Source: Limnanthes douglasii subsp. nivea
Taxonomy: Eukaryota; Streptophyta; Magnoliopsida; Brassicales; Limnanthaceae
Assembly (NCBI GenBank): GCA_036936605.1
Contig: JAUPFV010000001.1
Location: forward strand, 70,327,910-70,391,909
Direction of reading: 5' to 3'
Length of the DNA: 64,000 nt
The translations under genes and the position numbers were made by a program. Below the pieces are notes generated by a model that saw only the letters and a list, made by a program, of their open reading frames with translations, searched no databases and was not told where the DNA came from. Positions 32,761 through 44,125 of this stretch are shown one piece after another. How positions within the stretch are numbered: the first letter of the stretch is position 1; each line of letters starts with the position of its first letter.

Positions 32761-33865
32761 AGCTTCGAAAGAAACAATCCTTAAGTTTCATTCAGATATA
32801 ATTCATGAATTTGCTGAGCGTTTAAGGTTAGCTGATTACTGTAGCTTTCGCTCTATTTCTAGAGAATTTAGGACTATAATGTCTCCTGTATTCAATTTGA
32901 AATCGGCCCTAAATAGAAGACGGAATACGAACTCGTTGCATCCATGGTTTGTATTCTTTGAGAACAACAATATATACAGTCTCTTTGACCCGATGCATGG
33001 CGAAAAATATCAACTGAGATTACCAGACTTGTTATCAGGGTGCAAAATCTGCTTTTCGATAGATGATATATTGCTAGTGACATCTGCAAGTACAGGCTTC
33101 ACAGCCTTTTTCAATCCTATGACAAGTGAAGTTTTTCCACTGCCACAACGGGATGTATCAATGAGTATCTTTGGTGCATCTGCTTCGCCCATGTCTTCAA
33201 ATTGTTCAAATGGTTCAAATTGTTTGGTGGTTGATATTGCCGCGGAGGACGATGGCACAATGAAATATGTTCAAATGGATGATCCTGAGTGGAAAGATAT
33301 AATAATTGAGGACATTAGACCGGTTGATTTCAAATTTTATGAAAACAGTGCTGTTTTCTACAACGGAGCATTTTATTGTTTAGGTCAAGATGGAAATCTT
33401 GGAATATTAACTTTATCAAAGGAAACTTGGCCAACATGGCCTACCTCTACCTGGAGAGTTCTTCCTGAACCGAAGAAACCACCTTGTCTTTCTTACGACC
33501 AAGTCTTTCTTCTTGAATATGATAGAGAGCTTCTCTCTGTTTTTGTGGATACTTATAAACAAGTGGTATGTGTATTTAAGCTGAACCAATCTACCATGAG
33601 TATGCCATTGACTTGGAGGGAAGTCAAAGACATAGGAAATCACATGATTTGTATAAGCCGAGCATCTTCATTCTCATGCGTACCAAAAGTCCATTGGATG
33701 GAAAACAAAATATTTTTTCCAAGACTTTACCATCAAAACGCGGTCTTTTATTCTCTTGACACACGAAAGTTTCACTCATTCCACGGCGGAAACTATTCAC
33801 CAGAGGTAGATTTTTTCGACACAAAGGAATTATTGTTCTCAGGATGGTTCCAACCTCTATGGTGA
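32702..33865 (+). CDS. F-box/DUF295 (KIB1-4 type) protein
   Basis: An intact frame of 387 residues. After a lysine-rich leader (KKNKKRKEE) an F-box spans about residues 28-62 (FHSDIIHEFAERLRLADYCS, then FRSISREFR). The DUF295 propeller follows: LHPWFVFFENNNIYSLFDP, GEKYQLRLPDLL, FTAFFNPMTSEVFPLPQ, AVFYNGAFYCLGQDGNLGI, VFLLEYDRELLSVFV, HWMENKIFFPRLY, and a C-terminal VFYSLDTRKFHSF. Such proteins recruit substrates to SCF E3 ligases; the F-box binds SKP1. The start ATG at 32702 follows an intron-like acceptor at 32681-32682, and the frame is open back to 32683, so this may be the last exon of a longer gene. Codon use and intactness contrast with the decayed transposons around it. Confidence 0.85.
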   Translation: MQMLLDGGEMTKKNKKRKEEASKETILKFHSDIIHEFAERLRLADYCSFRSISREFRTIMSPVFNLKSALNRRRNTNSLHPWFVFFENNNIYSLFDPMHGEKYQLRLPDLLSGCKICFSIDDILLVTSASTGFTAFFNPMTSEVFPLPQRDVSMSIFGASASPMSSNCSNGSNCLVVDIAAEDDGTMKYVQMDDPEWKDIIIEDIRPVDFKFYENSAVFYNGAFYCLGQDGNLGILTLSKETWPTWPTSTWRVLPEPKKPPCLSYDQVFLLEYDRELLSVFVDTYKQVVCVFKLNQSTMSMPLTWREVKDIGNHMICISRASSFSCVPKVHWMENKIFFPRLYHQNAVFYSLDTRKFHSFHGGNYSPEVDFFDTKELLFSGWFQPLW

Positions 33866-34013
33866 TGGCTCATTTTAATAAAAAAATTATTCCTTCTCTT
33901 TTAATGTTTTCTAACTTTAATGTAGGAGTATTTTTTTTAGCTTTTGTTTAATGAATTAGTAGAATATTTTCCATGATATACATATTTTATGGGTATGACC
34001 TCTTTATGTTTTA

Positions 34014-34257
34014 AGTCAGGCTAAAAAAACCATATTTTTTAGACCCCTCATCCTAATCTTTTATTTTGATATCGAATTTGAAAATCTAAAAATACTGTGA
34101 GAGATTTATCAAAACTTTTATATATTTTGTTTTTCTACGAAGAGTAAATTTGTCCAAAAAGAGTAAATTTGTCCAAAATTAAATTAGAGATATACTATCA
34201 ATTAAGTTGGATTCAGTCGTATAAGATCCAACAAAATGTAGCTAAAAACGCATAGCC
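34014..34257. repeat. MITE-like element or right terminal inverted repeat
   Basis: The right 160 bp (34096-34257) is the inverted partner of 23058-23205. The left end, GTCAGGCTAAAAAAACCATA, resembles in direct orientation the outer end of that same left repeat. The segment may therefore be a small 244-bp element with its own imperfect ends, or the end of an 11-kb MULE. A local duplication of GAGTAAATTTGTCCAAAA sits at 34142-34177. Confidence 0.5.
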
Positions 34258-34835
34258 TTTATATTTCTTATGATGAACCCATAAATTATCGAATCAAAAG
34301 CACAAATCAAGGTGCTCTCATATATTTTTTCTGAAATCGAAGCGCTCTCATATATTTCTCCAAAATACTTCGACAACTTAAATGACAAACCTGACTCCTA
34401 CGGTTGAGTTGTTGTTTATTACTTTTAAAATATATTTATTTTATACTTGATAAATACTTAACTCGTTCACATGTATCATTCTATTTTATCCTCAAATTTG
34501 AAAGCGGCTTAGACTTATATTCTAAGGGATTAGTGAAACCGACAACATAATCTACTACTGTCCACTCGAGATTAGACTAAGCTTTATCTTGACTTATTCC
34601 TATTGTAATTCGCTAGTTCTACACCTGAACGAGGAAAATTATAATACTTGAAAAATGAATAAGAAACATACTTTTTATATTACATGGAATGGACAAACGC
34701 AAAGAAAGTAAAGTATGAAATTCAGTTTATAAAAGCTAATTTATTCTCTCAATAAATGATATTCAAGTTAGACAAACAAAACCAGACATAAGAAGAGAGA
34801 ATAAACTTTACCTTCAACAGATTTATAATCATTTA
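34258..34835. other. spacer
   Basis: No coding or structured feature is visible. A small direct repeat with CGCTCTCATATATTT-like text occurs near 34312-34363. Confidence 0.5.
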
Positions 34836-35083
34836 CTCCCTCCGTCTCATAATATTAGTCGTTTAAGGTTTCTTCGCCAATATTAAGAAAAGTAATAATG
34901 ACTTTGAAAAAATAAAAGAAAATAAATTTGATTGATGGAGTTAATAACTTATCCATAAAGTTAACTATTTTATTGGTTAAAAGTGGAATACATGTAATAA
35001 TGCTGCATTGGAAAACGAGAACGACATATATTATGAGACAAAAAATCTCTTCTAAAAAGACACATATTATGAGACAGAGGGAG
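34836..35083. mobile_element. Stowaway-like MITE (Tc1/mariner type)
   Basis: A 248-bp element. The left end is CTCCCTCCGTCTCATAATAT and the right end read inverted is CTCCCTCTGTCTCATAATAT. TA lies on both sides (34834-34835 and 35084-35085), as expected for the TA target duplication of mariner-type MITEs. It has no coding capacity. Confidence 0.93.
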
Positions 35084-35447
35084 TATATACGAAATAAATT
35101 TGTGTCCATCAATAAAGATTTGGTTTCTCATCTCTTATTACCGTTCTAATATTTAGGTGAAATTTTACTTCATTACTATCAAATGAAAAATGAACAATCA
35201 TATTTAAACAAAATGTAAGTTTGTCTCAACCATTCATCAAACTAAATAACGAATGTCCCATATGTGTTTTATAGACGAATGATTGAGTTACACTCATCTC
35301 TACTAGTCACGATCGTCGAATTGTAAATGATTGTGACGTGTGATAATCCTACTAACAGGTTTAACCATTACATCAATGAGTTAAATGTTTGGTTTTGTTA
35401 TGTCACATCGGACTTCAAACAGTTTTGTTGAGTTATAAACTTGGGAT

Positions 35448-35821
35448 TGATGAACCCAGAAATATTCACCACTCACTCTAGAAACCGGACAGGGGAAATT
35501 CGGACAAAAATCACCCACTGAACCATCCGAACAGGACAAAAGTACTAAATAACTAATCACCTTTTGACTAAGCTATTTGCTAATCTGCTTAATAAACTAT
35601 TGAGTTTTTGAACTCGACCCGGTTTCATAAGTTTGACCCGAAAGCCCATATGGCCCATAATGAAGGGTATAAATACCCAACCACTTTCATTAATGAGGTA
35701 ATGAACATTTAATACAACCATGCAGCTTAAATCTCTCACTACAAAACACTTAAACATTTAATACCTTTGAAACACCACAAAACACCTGACCAAAATCCTC
35801 AGTCGAAAATAATCCACACCA
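35448..35821 (+). repeat. Tat-1 5' LTR
   Basis: It starts TGATGAACCCAGAAATATTC and ends CCACACCA. TATAAATA lies at 35668-35675. It is very similar to 44126-44502, differing at scattered bases and a few small indels, so the insertion is more recent than the other elements here. Confidence 0.93.
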
Positions 35822-35841
35822 AATTGGCCACCACAATGGGA
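35822..35841 (+). other. Tat-1 primer binding site region
   Basis: AATTGGCCACCACAATGGGA directly follows the LTR and has the form ATTGGC--C-----GGGA that plant Tat elements use as primer site. The exact tRNA is not assigned. Confidence 0.5.
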
Positions 35842-35848
35842 GAAGAAG

Positions 35849-37250
35849 GTGCCTGAATCTAGCATTCGAAACCATCAAGAAAAATCAGTTCGGATGAATC
35901 CAGACGAGCAGGCAGTGCCACCAACTTTGGCAGAAGTGGTGGGAGAAAACGATGAATATACGATCGAAGAACGAGATAAATTGAAAGTTGAGATAGAAGC
36001 CTTGAGGGTTGCTAAAAGGGTAGAGATGGGCTTGAAAGAAAAATCAAAAGTGTCAGCTGTTCACCACACTGACAATCCAAGGGAGCATGACCCATCAGCA
36101 AAGACCCATGTAAGCACTTAAAAAACTCATGCTAGCTCAAAGAAGTCTCACCGGTCTAAACCGGTGGAGAGCTCAGATTCAGATTCAGGATCTTCTAGTA
36201 GCTCTTCGAATGAAGATGGAGTTGAGGAGTCCCTGTCATCCAGCAGCGATGAAGGCCGTTCTAAAAAGAAGCAAAAGTTGGTAAAAAATTATTAAAAAAA
36301 GAGGGACATGCATGGAAGGTTGAAAAGACATCGAGGGAAAGGGTCATCTCATGGCCATAACCATGGCCGGAGACATGTAGACCGGATGTTGATGGATCCT
36401 TTCGCATTTCATGATGAACTAGGTATCTTTGCAACTCCTAATGAAGATACTGTGTTTAGTCGTGGCCAGAATTAGAGACAATCTCCATTATCTTCCAAGA
36501 TACTGTCCGGAAACTTCCTAAGAGGTTTGACAGTACAAAGATGGAAAAATATGACGGGAGTAAAGATCCAGATAACCATCTGGAGCAATTTAAAAACTTT
36601 ATGATGAATTTTGACGATGATGATAAGTTTCTTTGTAGAGCATTCTCCCAATATTTTACGGGGAGCGCTCTGAAGTAGTATAATAGCTTGCCACATGGCT
36701 TCATCAGAAATTTTGATACTTTTTGGGGGACCTTCCGGAGGCAGTTCGTTGGAAGTAAGGAGGTGCAGGACAATGAAGACACTATTATCCATTGTGCCCA
36801 AGAAACAAATGAATCCTTGAAAGAATATATAAGTCGCTTTGTGAACACCAAGAATAAATTAGCTGATTGCTTTGAGCAAGTAGCAATAGCTTCTCTAAGG
36901 CAGGGTTTGAACCCTGACAATTTTGCTAATTCAGTAACCAGGAAGAAGGCCATGGCGTGAGGCAGTTTACTGAATCAGGTGGGAAAGGAAATCAATGTGG
37001 ATGAAACAAAGAAGACCAGGGTGCATAGGCAAGTGAGACCGGCCCCAGCTGCTCCAAATCAAAACCAGAATCAGTCCGGGTACAAGGCTAAGGAAGCCGG
37101 ACAGGGTCCCAACAGGGCCAAAGCTCAATCCCTCCCAGCACCAGCTCAGAGCCAACAATCCAGAAAGAAGCGAGGGCCTTGGGTTCAACCGGAGTGGTTT
37201 GCTGAATTGAAAGAAAATGTGGCAACCATTTAAGACAAAACAAAAGATGA
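35849..37250 (+). pseudogene. Tat-1 gag
   Basis: The N-terminal frame (35849-36121) is charged and ends at a TAA. After it comes a serine/acidic low-complexity stretch (SSDSDSGSSSSSS near 36170-36210). The capsid region has MEKYDGSKDPDNHLEQFKNF (about 36540-36600), then CRAFSQYFTGSALK, stop, YNSLP. A frame at 36688-36960 covers RQFVGSKEVQDN, ESLKEYISRFVNTKN and SLRQGLNPDNFANSV. It continues after a stop as a basic tail with WVQPEWFAELKENV (to 37233). This is the Tat gag order. At about 37305-37365 a CQYHHDIGHNTEDYIALK knuckle follows. Three stops and a frameshift are present. Confidence 0.85.
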
Positions 37251-37359
37251 AGTACATTTCAGAAAGCCAGCTGCGCTTCAATCTCCCAGGGAAAGTCGTA
37301 ATAATTGATCCTGTCAATATCATCATGATATTGGCCATAACACAGAAGATTACATCGCT

Positions 37360-38262
37360 TTGAAGCAAAAGGTGCAAAATTTGATTGAAAGAGGAAAATT
37401 GGGTGCTTACGTTAAAAGAAGAAGTGTGAATAGGCCTAATAATGCTCATCGGACCGGCCCAACAAACAATGCAGGGACATCGGCTCCGGATGAGGATATG
37501 TTTATAATTGAAAGGTTCGATGTGGAGTCAGAGTATTTGGATCTTGATCCAACCCGGAATAAGGTGGGCGTTATTACAGAACACACCAAGTCGGTGTCCG
37601 GGCTCATCAGCTTTTTGGAGTCACTTACCATATTTGGGGGGGACACCATGACTGCACCAATTGTTTCTTCAAGGAAGAGTCATATTCATACCCTGGCTAC
37701 TCAACTAGAAGGAGGCATGACTTCCTATCAATCGCAAATTCCTTTTCCCTTCATTATTTTTGATGAAGATGATTTGAGGGACATAACTGGTCCCCATGAA
37801 GATGCTGTGGTGATAGGAGCATCCATTGGGGGCAATGACATTAGACGAATTTTGGTGGATACCAGCAGTTCAGCCAATATCATCTTTTTAACTTCCTATA
37901 AACAAATGAAGAATCCAGCAATGATTCAGCTTTCGAACATGTCAATTGTGGGTTTCACCGGAAGCTCAACGGACGTAATCGGGGAGTTTGAGGAGGAGGT
38001 TTTGTTGGGCAAGGGCCCTTTTAAGAAGATGGTCAGAGTACTTTTCATTATGGTGGATTGTCTCACGTGCTACATTTCCATTTTGGGAAGGTCTTGGCTC
38101 TCTAGGATGCATGTTGTGGCTTCAACGGTCCACCAATGTTTAAAATACGCTATGCAAGGACAAGTGGGAGTTGTCCGGAGTAGTCAGAAGATAGCAAGGG
38201 AGTGTTATGCAACAACACTGGCCCCTAGAAATTTGGGGCTAGTTCGAATCAGTGAATATTAG
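37360..38262 (+). pseudogene. Tat-1 protease region (gag-pol junction)
   Basis: A 300-codon frame, from the LKQKVQNLIERGKLG segment after the zinc knuckle to the end of the protease. The catalytic region reads IRRILVDTSSSANIIF (about 37840-37890), where the expected DTGSS has G changed to S. Then come GFTGSSTDVIGEFEEEV, VLFIMVDCLTCYISILGRSW and ARECYATTL, all standard Tat protease landmarks. Loss of the glycine next to the catalytic aspartate should abolish activity. It ends at TAG 38260-38262. Confidence 0.88.
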
Positions 38263-38419
38263 CAGTTGGAGGGGTCCTCTGGGGGAGAGGGTGAAATTGA
38301 TGACCCCAGAGAGACCCATAGTGTTTTAATACCGATTGAAGATGTTGAAACTCACTCTATGGCTGAAGAAAGAAATGTCAAGATCGGATCCAAGATAACA
38401 TCAGAATTGAAAAGCAAAG

Positions 38420-39362
38420 TGTTATCTTTTTAACAGACCATCAACATGTTTTTGCGTGGTGCAATACTGATGTAACCGGAGTACTAGCAAATGTAATATC
38501 ACACCAGCTATCCATCCGAAGAGATGTAGCACATGTTGTACAGAAGATAAGAGATTTTTCTAAGGAGAAAACTGATGTCATAGTTCAAGAGGTTGACCGG
38601 CTTACTAAGATGGGGCACATAAAGGAATCTCAGTACCCTTTATGGACAGCCAATCCGGTGTTAGTAAAAAAGAAAAATAGGAAGTGGCATATGTGCATCG
38701 ATTTTACTGACCTTAATAAGGCTTGTCCAAAAGACCTATATCCAGTCCCCCAGATCGATCAGCTCGTGGAATCCACATATGGGAACAAGTTGTTTTCCTT
38801 CATGGATGCCTTCTCCGCTTATAATCAGATTCAAGTGGATCCGAAGGACCAATAACACACCACTTTTGTTACTGATAGGGGACTTTATTGTTACAGGGTG
38901 ATGCCTTTTGGTTTAAAGAATGCTGAGGATACTTATTAGAGGCTGGTGAACAAAGCCTTCGCTGATCAGATTGGAAGAAACATGGAATTCTACATTGATG
39001 ACATGATGGTAAAAAGTGTGGAAGAAGAGTTACACTTGGCAGACTTGCAAGAGACTTTTGCCAACTTGGTAAAAGTTAATTTAAAGTTGAATCCAGAAAA
39101 ATGTATTTTCAGAGTGCAATCCGGAAAGTTTTTGGGGTATGTGATAAGTGAGAAAGGGATACAGCCTGATCCAGACCAACTTAATGCTTTACTACAGATG
39201 GAGCCTCCTCAGAATATTAAAGAAGTACAAAGATTGATAGGGATGTTAACTGCTCTAAACTGTTTTATCTCAAGGTCTTCGGATATGTGTGCCCCCTTTT
39301 TTCCAAACTCTAAAGGGTACCAAAGAATTCAATTGATTTCCTCAGTGCGACCAGGATTTTAA
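38420..39362 (+). pseudogene. Tat-1 reverse transcriptase
   Basis: The first frame (38610-38855) has GHIKESQYPLWTANPVLVKK, RKWHMCIDFTDLNKACPKD and FSFMDAFSAYNQIQ, with the first catalytic aspartate. After a stop, VMPFGLKNAEDTY is followed by the second frame (38946-39362) with MEFYIDDMMVKS, the intact YIDD box, then KLNPEKCIFRVQSGKFLGYV and PPQNIKEVQRLIGMLTALN. Upstream traces of the linker domain reach to about 38420. Two stops divide the enzyme, which would have copied element RNA into DNA. Confidence 0.9.
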
Positions 39363-39895
39363 TGAAATAAAAAAGCATTTATCCTCCCCCAAAACTCTGT
39401 TTAAACCTACTGATGGAGAAACACTGTACATATATTTAGCAGTCTCCGAATGTGCCATAAGTGCGGTGCTAGTAAGAGAGGTGGATAACTATCCTCGTCC
39501 GGTGTACTACATCAGCAAAAGCCTGATGGATGCTAGAAAAAGATATTCAAAACTTGAAAAACTAGCACTGGCTTTAGTAATTCCTGCTAGGAAAATGAGA
39601 CCCTACTTTTAGTCTCATACTATTATTGTCCGAACGTCTTTTCCCTTGAAAAACGTTCTTCAAAAGGCAGACGTATCAAGAAGAATGACCAAATGGTCAG
39701 TAGAGTTGGGGGACTATGATATTGACGTTACCCCTCGAACTGTAGTTAAGGCTCAGTCTGTTGCTGATTTCCTAGTTGAATTCCATTCGGACAGAGACAC
39801 TAAGCAAGCAACAGGTGAAAAGACTAAGAAAGTATGGGTTGTCCGGATAGATGGTGGATCAAGTACCATGGGTTGTGGTGCTGGGATATTTTAAC
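39363..39895 (+). pseudogene. Tat-1 RNase H with extra archaeal-type RNase H start
   Basis: After RT, LYIYLAVSECAISAVLV and YYISKSLMDARKRYSKLEKL (about 39420-39570) mark the RNase H domain. A frame at 39646-39894 covers RMTKWSVELGDYDID, VKAQSVADFLVEF and then VWVVRIDGGSSTMGCGAGI, the start of the second (archaeal-type) RNase H found in Tat elements. The text breaks off at the GAGI block, where the integrase deletion begins. Confidence 0.85.
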
Positions 39896-39934
39896 CTCTC
39901 CGTACCAACAGGCAACTCTTCATTCATTCAGAGT

Positions 39935-40285
39935 CCATGATTTTTCAGAACATGCTAATGAAGTGGCAATCAGAAGTCAACTCGACTTGATAGAATAAAA
40001 AAGAGTTAAGGCTCATCTTAGAGCCACCCGCTATCAGGGATTGATGAGAAGCAGGTTTGCTTCCAGAGTCAGAAGGAAGGATTTTTAACCAGGGGATAAA
40101 GTGTTGAGAAAAGTCTTCCTACATACTAAGGAGAAGCAGTTCGGCAAGCTAGCTCCAAATTGGGAAGGACCGTATGTGGTCATTGAAAAGCTTAAGCCTG
40201 GGACATACAGGCTTTAAGATAAAGATGAAAGGATCTTAAATCACCCTGGAACATTGAACACCTCAGGTTGTATCTAGAATAAAAG
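39935..40285 (+). pseudogene. Tat-1 integrase C-terminal remnant
   Basis: The plus strand gives [70 protein letters not shown] and HPWNIEHLRLYLE, the conserved integrase tail of Tat pol. The zinc-binding domain and the catalytic core are absent. Stops interrupt at several points. Confidence 0.8.
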
Positions 40286-40810
40286 TTATGTAAATATTTA
40301 CTTGTTTAAAGTCCATGTAAATATTAGAGGGCATACTCTTTCCTACCCTGGTGGCGCGGGAAGGTTTTAATGAGGTGTCCGTGATTTTTAATAAAATTTG
40401 TTGCCTTTTTAAAAAATTCGGAGTGGTTTGGTTGATAGCCATATTAAAAACCTTCTAAGTATCGTTGACAGATCAGATTGGTCTGGTGGAATGATGACCA
40501 TTTAAACGTTTGTCATCGGAGAATTTAAACACTCTCACCTTAAAATACTTATAAAATAATTGGGGCTATTTAAACATCAGCCAGGGAAAAAATAAAACTA
40601 GGCACGAATCATGCAAAATAAAGTTTCCCGGCTAGCACCGGGGAATGATATTAAAATATGTAAAAATAACTTGGCCATCCAAGGACTTTGAAGTTTAAAA
40701 AAAAAAGGCTTGTCCGGATACAATCTGGACACGATTACAAAAATGCCTTGGCCATCCAAGGACTTTAGTCTGACATGAGGATAAAATAAAAACAAAAGAT
40801 AGTTGAAATT

Positions 40811-43440
40811 TTAGGGATGGACTCCCTTAGATGTTCCTGCTTCATCTGGTTTCTTCTTTGGGTCTTTGGGTTCCTCATTAGGGATCTCTCCGGTCCCTTC
40901 TTCTTCATCAGTGGTATCATCATAAACACTGGAATAGTTGTGCCTATCACCATCAACCATAGTGTAGAATGGGAAGTCTTCGTATTCCACATATCGCCAT
41001 AGATCTCCGAGCATCCTCTTCGGAAATGTTCGATGAAAGAGCAAGACCATGTCAGATTTGACTTCAACATACCTCTATTCTTGAGAATCTATCACCTTGT
41101 TGGTGTATGCATCGATCTTGGCCTGGATCGTCTTCTCCTGATCCTTTATCAAATCATCTTTCTCCTGGGTGACTCTAGACACAGCATCTTCGAGAGAGAT
41201 TTTGTCACTGGTTAGGGTTTTGATGACGTTATCCTTGGCCTTCACTTCCTCATTCGAAGTGGAGAGATCATTCTCCAAGCCAGAACACTTGGTTTGGAGT
41301 CCTGTGTTAACCACCTCCGAAGGGGCCAGCCTGGTGGCCAAGTCCTCTTTCCCCTTCTTCAACTCCTCGACCTCTCTCCTTAATGCTTCAACACTCCGAT
41401 TGGCATTAGGCAGGTCCTTTGATAAACTCTCTTTGTCTGCATTGAGTTTGTTGATGAGGGTAGATTGGCTTCGCACTTGCCTCTCCAGGTTAAGCACCGG
41501 TTGAATGTTGCTCAGTAAGGAGTGAGTCACCATGTCATTCTCCCTGAAACAGAAAAAGACTTACCGTTGAAGGTAACCATGTTTGAGGAGCTTGGAGGAA
41601 GGTATGAGCCAACAAAGTCGTCTTTTTCGAGGTGTCCAAAGTAAAGGCCAATGTTTGGAGACCACTGATATCAACTCCATCGATATTGATATCCCCTCCG
41701 GTACCCTCTCCGGTGTGAAAGTCACTTGGAATTTGTTCTGCCAAGGTTGGGTCTGTTGGGTCGGCCGGAGGGAGAGACTCTGGAGGCTGGAGAGCGACTT
41801 CATCCCCCTTGGAGATTTTCTTCTTCTTGGCTTCCCTATCTCTACCATCTGCTCCCCGTTATCGATCTTTCTTGGGAGCCTTTGAAGGTTTTGGAGGTCC
41901 ACCTGCCTCTTTGGTACTCTCATCTTCAACCACTTGGAGTAAAGTGGCATCGATTCCCCTTTGGTCCCGCACTTCCTGATTTGCTTGGACGATCTCCTCA
42001 ACACCACCTTGAGCGACCTCAGTTGCATCTTGCTTCTTCTTGCCTTTCTTGCCCTTCATCTTACTTGGGGATTTAGCTCTGGCAGGAAAGGCCAACTTCC
42101 CATCATTCTCCTCTGTCCTCTGCAGGATGACACCCGGAGGAGGTGGTGTGGTCAATTCTTCCCAAGTCAGGTATCTCTGGCCGGTTGTGTTCCAGAGGTG
42201 GGACCTCACTAAGTTGCTGAAAGTAAAGCAATTGTGGAAGCGGTTTCCCCATTTGTCAGTAGTCCAAGCATTCAGCTTGGCACAAGTCGTCTGCCCCTCC
42301 TCCAAGTAGTCGGAGAACTCCTTCGGCGGCACTACCCAAAGAAAAAGAAGAGAAATTAAGTAACAATTTTTTTATAAGAAAAGAAAAACGAACATGATGA
42401 AATTTTTACATGTGCTTCTCCATCTGCTGGTGAGCATGCTTGGGTTGACACCAGCTTTAATCTTCCTTCCATTTTCCCAAGCCCCACTAATGAACAAGAA
42501 TTGGGTCTTCCAGTTCTTCTCCGATTCAAGCTAATCATCCACCACCTTAAAGTTATCTCATATGTTGTAGTGGTAGAAAAGGATGATGTGGTTCTTGCAT
42601 AGGCTAGCCACAGCAGCAAATTTCTCTATCGGAAGCGGTATTCCAGAGAGCCTAGAGGCCATGATGCAGGCCATGAGGGTGTACAGAGCATTGGGACTCA
42701 GCTGGCTTGGGCAGAGCTTTATCAGATGAATGTATCTGACGATCTCTGGGTCCAAGGGGAATCTGAGCCCCCAGTTGAACAGCTCCGTATAGATAACAAT
42801 CTCACTCATCTTACAGTCCATTGGGGTCTCCGGAGTGACCGGTATCATCATTTTGACAAATTCAGGGATCCCCCACTTCGTCCGGATCCGGCATAATTCA
42901 GCTGTATGAATGAAGACATAGTTGTTGTTCTGCATGGCTAGCAGATACTTCACGTTCACCTTGTGGAAGCAAGGTCCCACTTTGCCTTCCAGGCACTCCG
43001 GTAGATCCGTATGCTTCAAACACAGTTTTTTTTTACCCTTGCCTTTTTTGACAGTGACAGCTTCCCCTGTCTGTCCGGAGACGTGAGTCTCAAATGGGGC
43101 TTCTTCATTGCTGGCCTCCATCACCTCTTCCATTACCATGGAAGATTTGTCAGTTGTTGCTGATGGAGGAGTGTTGGTGGCAAGCTCTGTAAGTTGTCCG
43201 GACTGTTGGGCATCACCCTCTCCCAAGGGTCTGGTGTCCGGCTGGGGCTCGGGTCCGAAGGGCTCATTTCGAGAGCTAGTTCCAGTGGCCTCCGGACCGG
43301 AAGATTTATCCTTTGGGACTCTAATGGATGCCCCTGATTCTGTAGCTTTTCCCTTGGCACCAGACTTAGAAGGCCCTATTTTTGGGGACTTAGATTGTGG
43401 AACGGCAGCTTGGCCCTTCACTAAACGACCTGTTCTGTGA
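40811..43440 (-). pseudogene. Tat-1 antisense ORF (gypsy-type transposon domain plus coiled coil)
   Basis: A long coding region on the opposite strand of the element. The first exon (43440 down to 42411) has a charged leader with TSRNEPFGPEP. A conserved domain follows, with YTELFNWGLRFPLDPEIVRY and LCPSQLSPNALYTLMACIMA; this is the putative gypsy-type transposon domain known from antisense ORFs of Tat elements. An 81-bp class intron (42410-42332, GT...AG on the minus strand) leads to a middle exon (42331-41535, KLNAWTTDKWGNRF, then KMKGKKGKKKQD). A coiled coil follows (41533-41075, KDLPNANRSVEALRREVEEL). The end (41050-40811) is acidic, with YDDTTDEEEGTG. Its function is unknown. There is no ATG upstream in frame of the first exon and at least one frame change, so expression is doubtful. 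Confidence 0.7.
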
Positions 43441-44125
43441 AGTGTAACCTTTCCTGGGGATTTTCAACATCTGAACCCATGGCTATAAATGAAGAGGGTC
43501 TCCTTGTGCTTGAAACAACTTTTCCCGTTCAAGAGTGGGCTGTGACTCCTGAACCGAGGAGCCGATACAATGGGTGAAAGACTAGGTTGAAATAACCTCC
43601 TGGGTTTGCGCTCAACCCTTTGCGCTTTTTCTAACTTCGAAAGATTAAGCCACCCGCCTTTTACCAATGCGTTTCTTGCCGTGAACATAAACCTACACCA
43701 AAAGAATTTTAAGAAGAGAAGTGAAAACTTTGAGATGAAGAAATGAGAGAGTAATGAAGATGGTAAAACAGTGAAAAGAAGAAATTTATACTAATGAGAC
43801 AAAAAGAGTTACCAAATACCTAGGAGAATACGAAAATACAAAAGCAATGATTGAAGACGACGCTGACGTCATGGGTATTAAATGAAGAGGTTGCTTTTTG
43901 ATTAGTGGGAGCGTCGTTCTAGGAGGAAAATGGATGGTGAGGCAAATCAAAAGATGACACGTGTCCCACGATCCATGGCAGAACCTTTGAACTTTTGAGA
44001 AGTTTTTAGTCCGGATAAATCCTGCACTGAACCCTCAATCAGTCCGGAGAATTTTACAAGTGCCTAAAAAAATATTTTTTAGGTCTTGCCAAAGGCCTTC
44101 GAACAAAACCTAAAAAAGGGGATAC

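Noticed and set aside
40817..42309. Several plus-strand frames over the Tat-1 antisense region
   Set aside because: They are shadows of the antisense ORF on the minus strand, where the coiled coil and transposon domain are readable.
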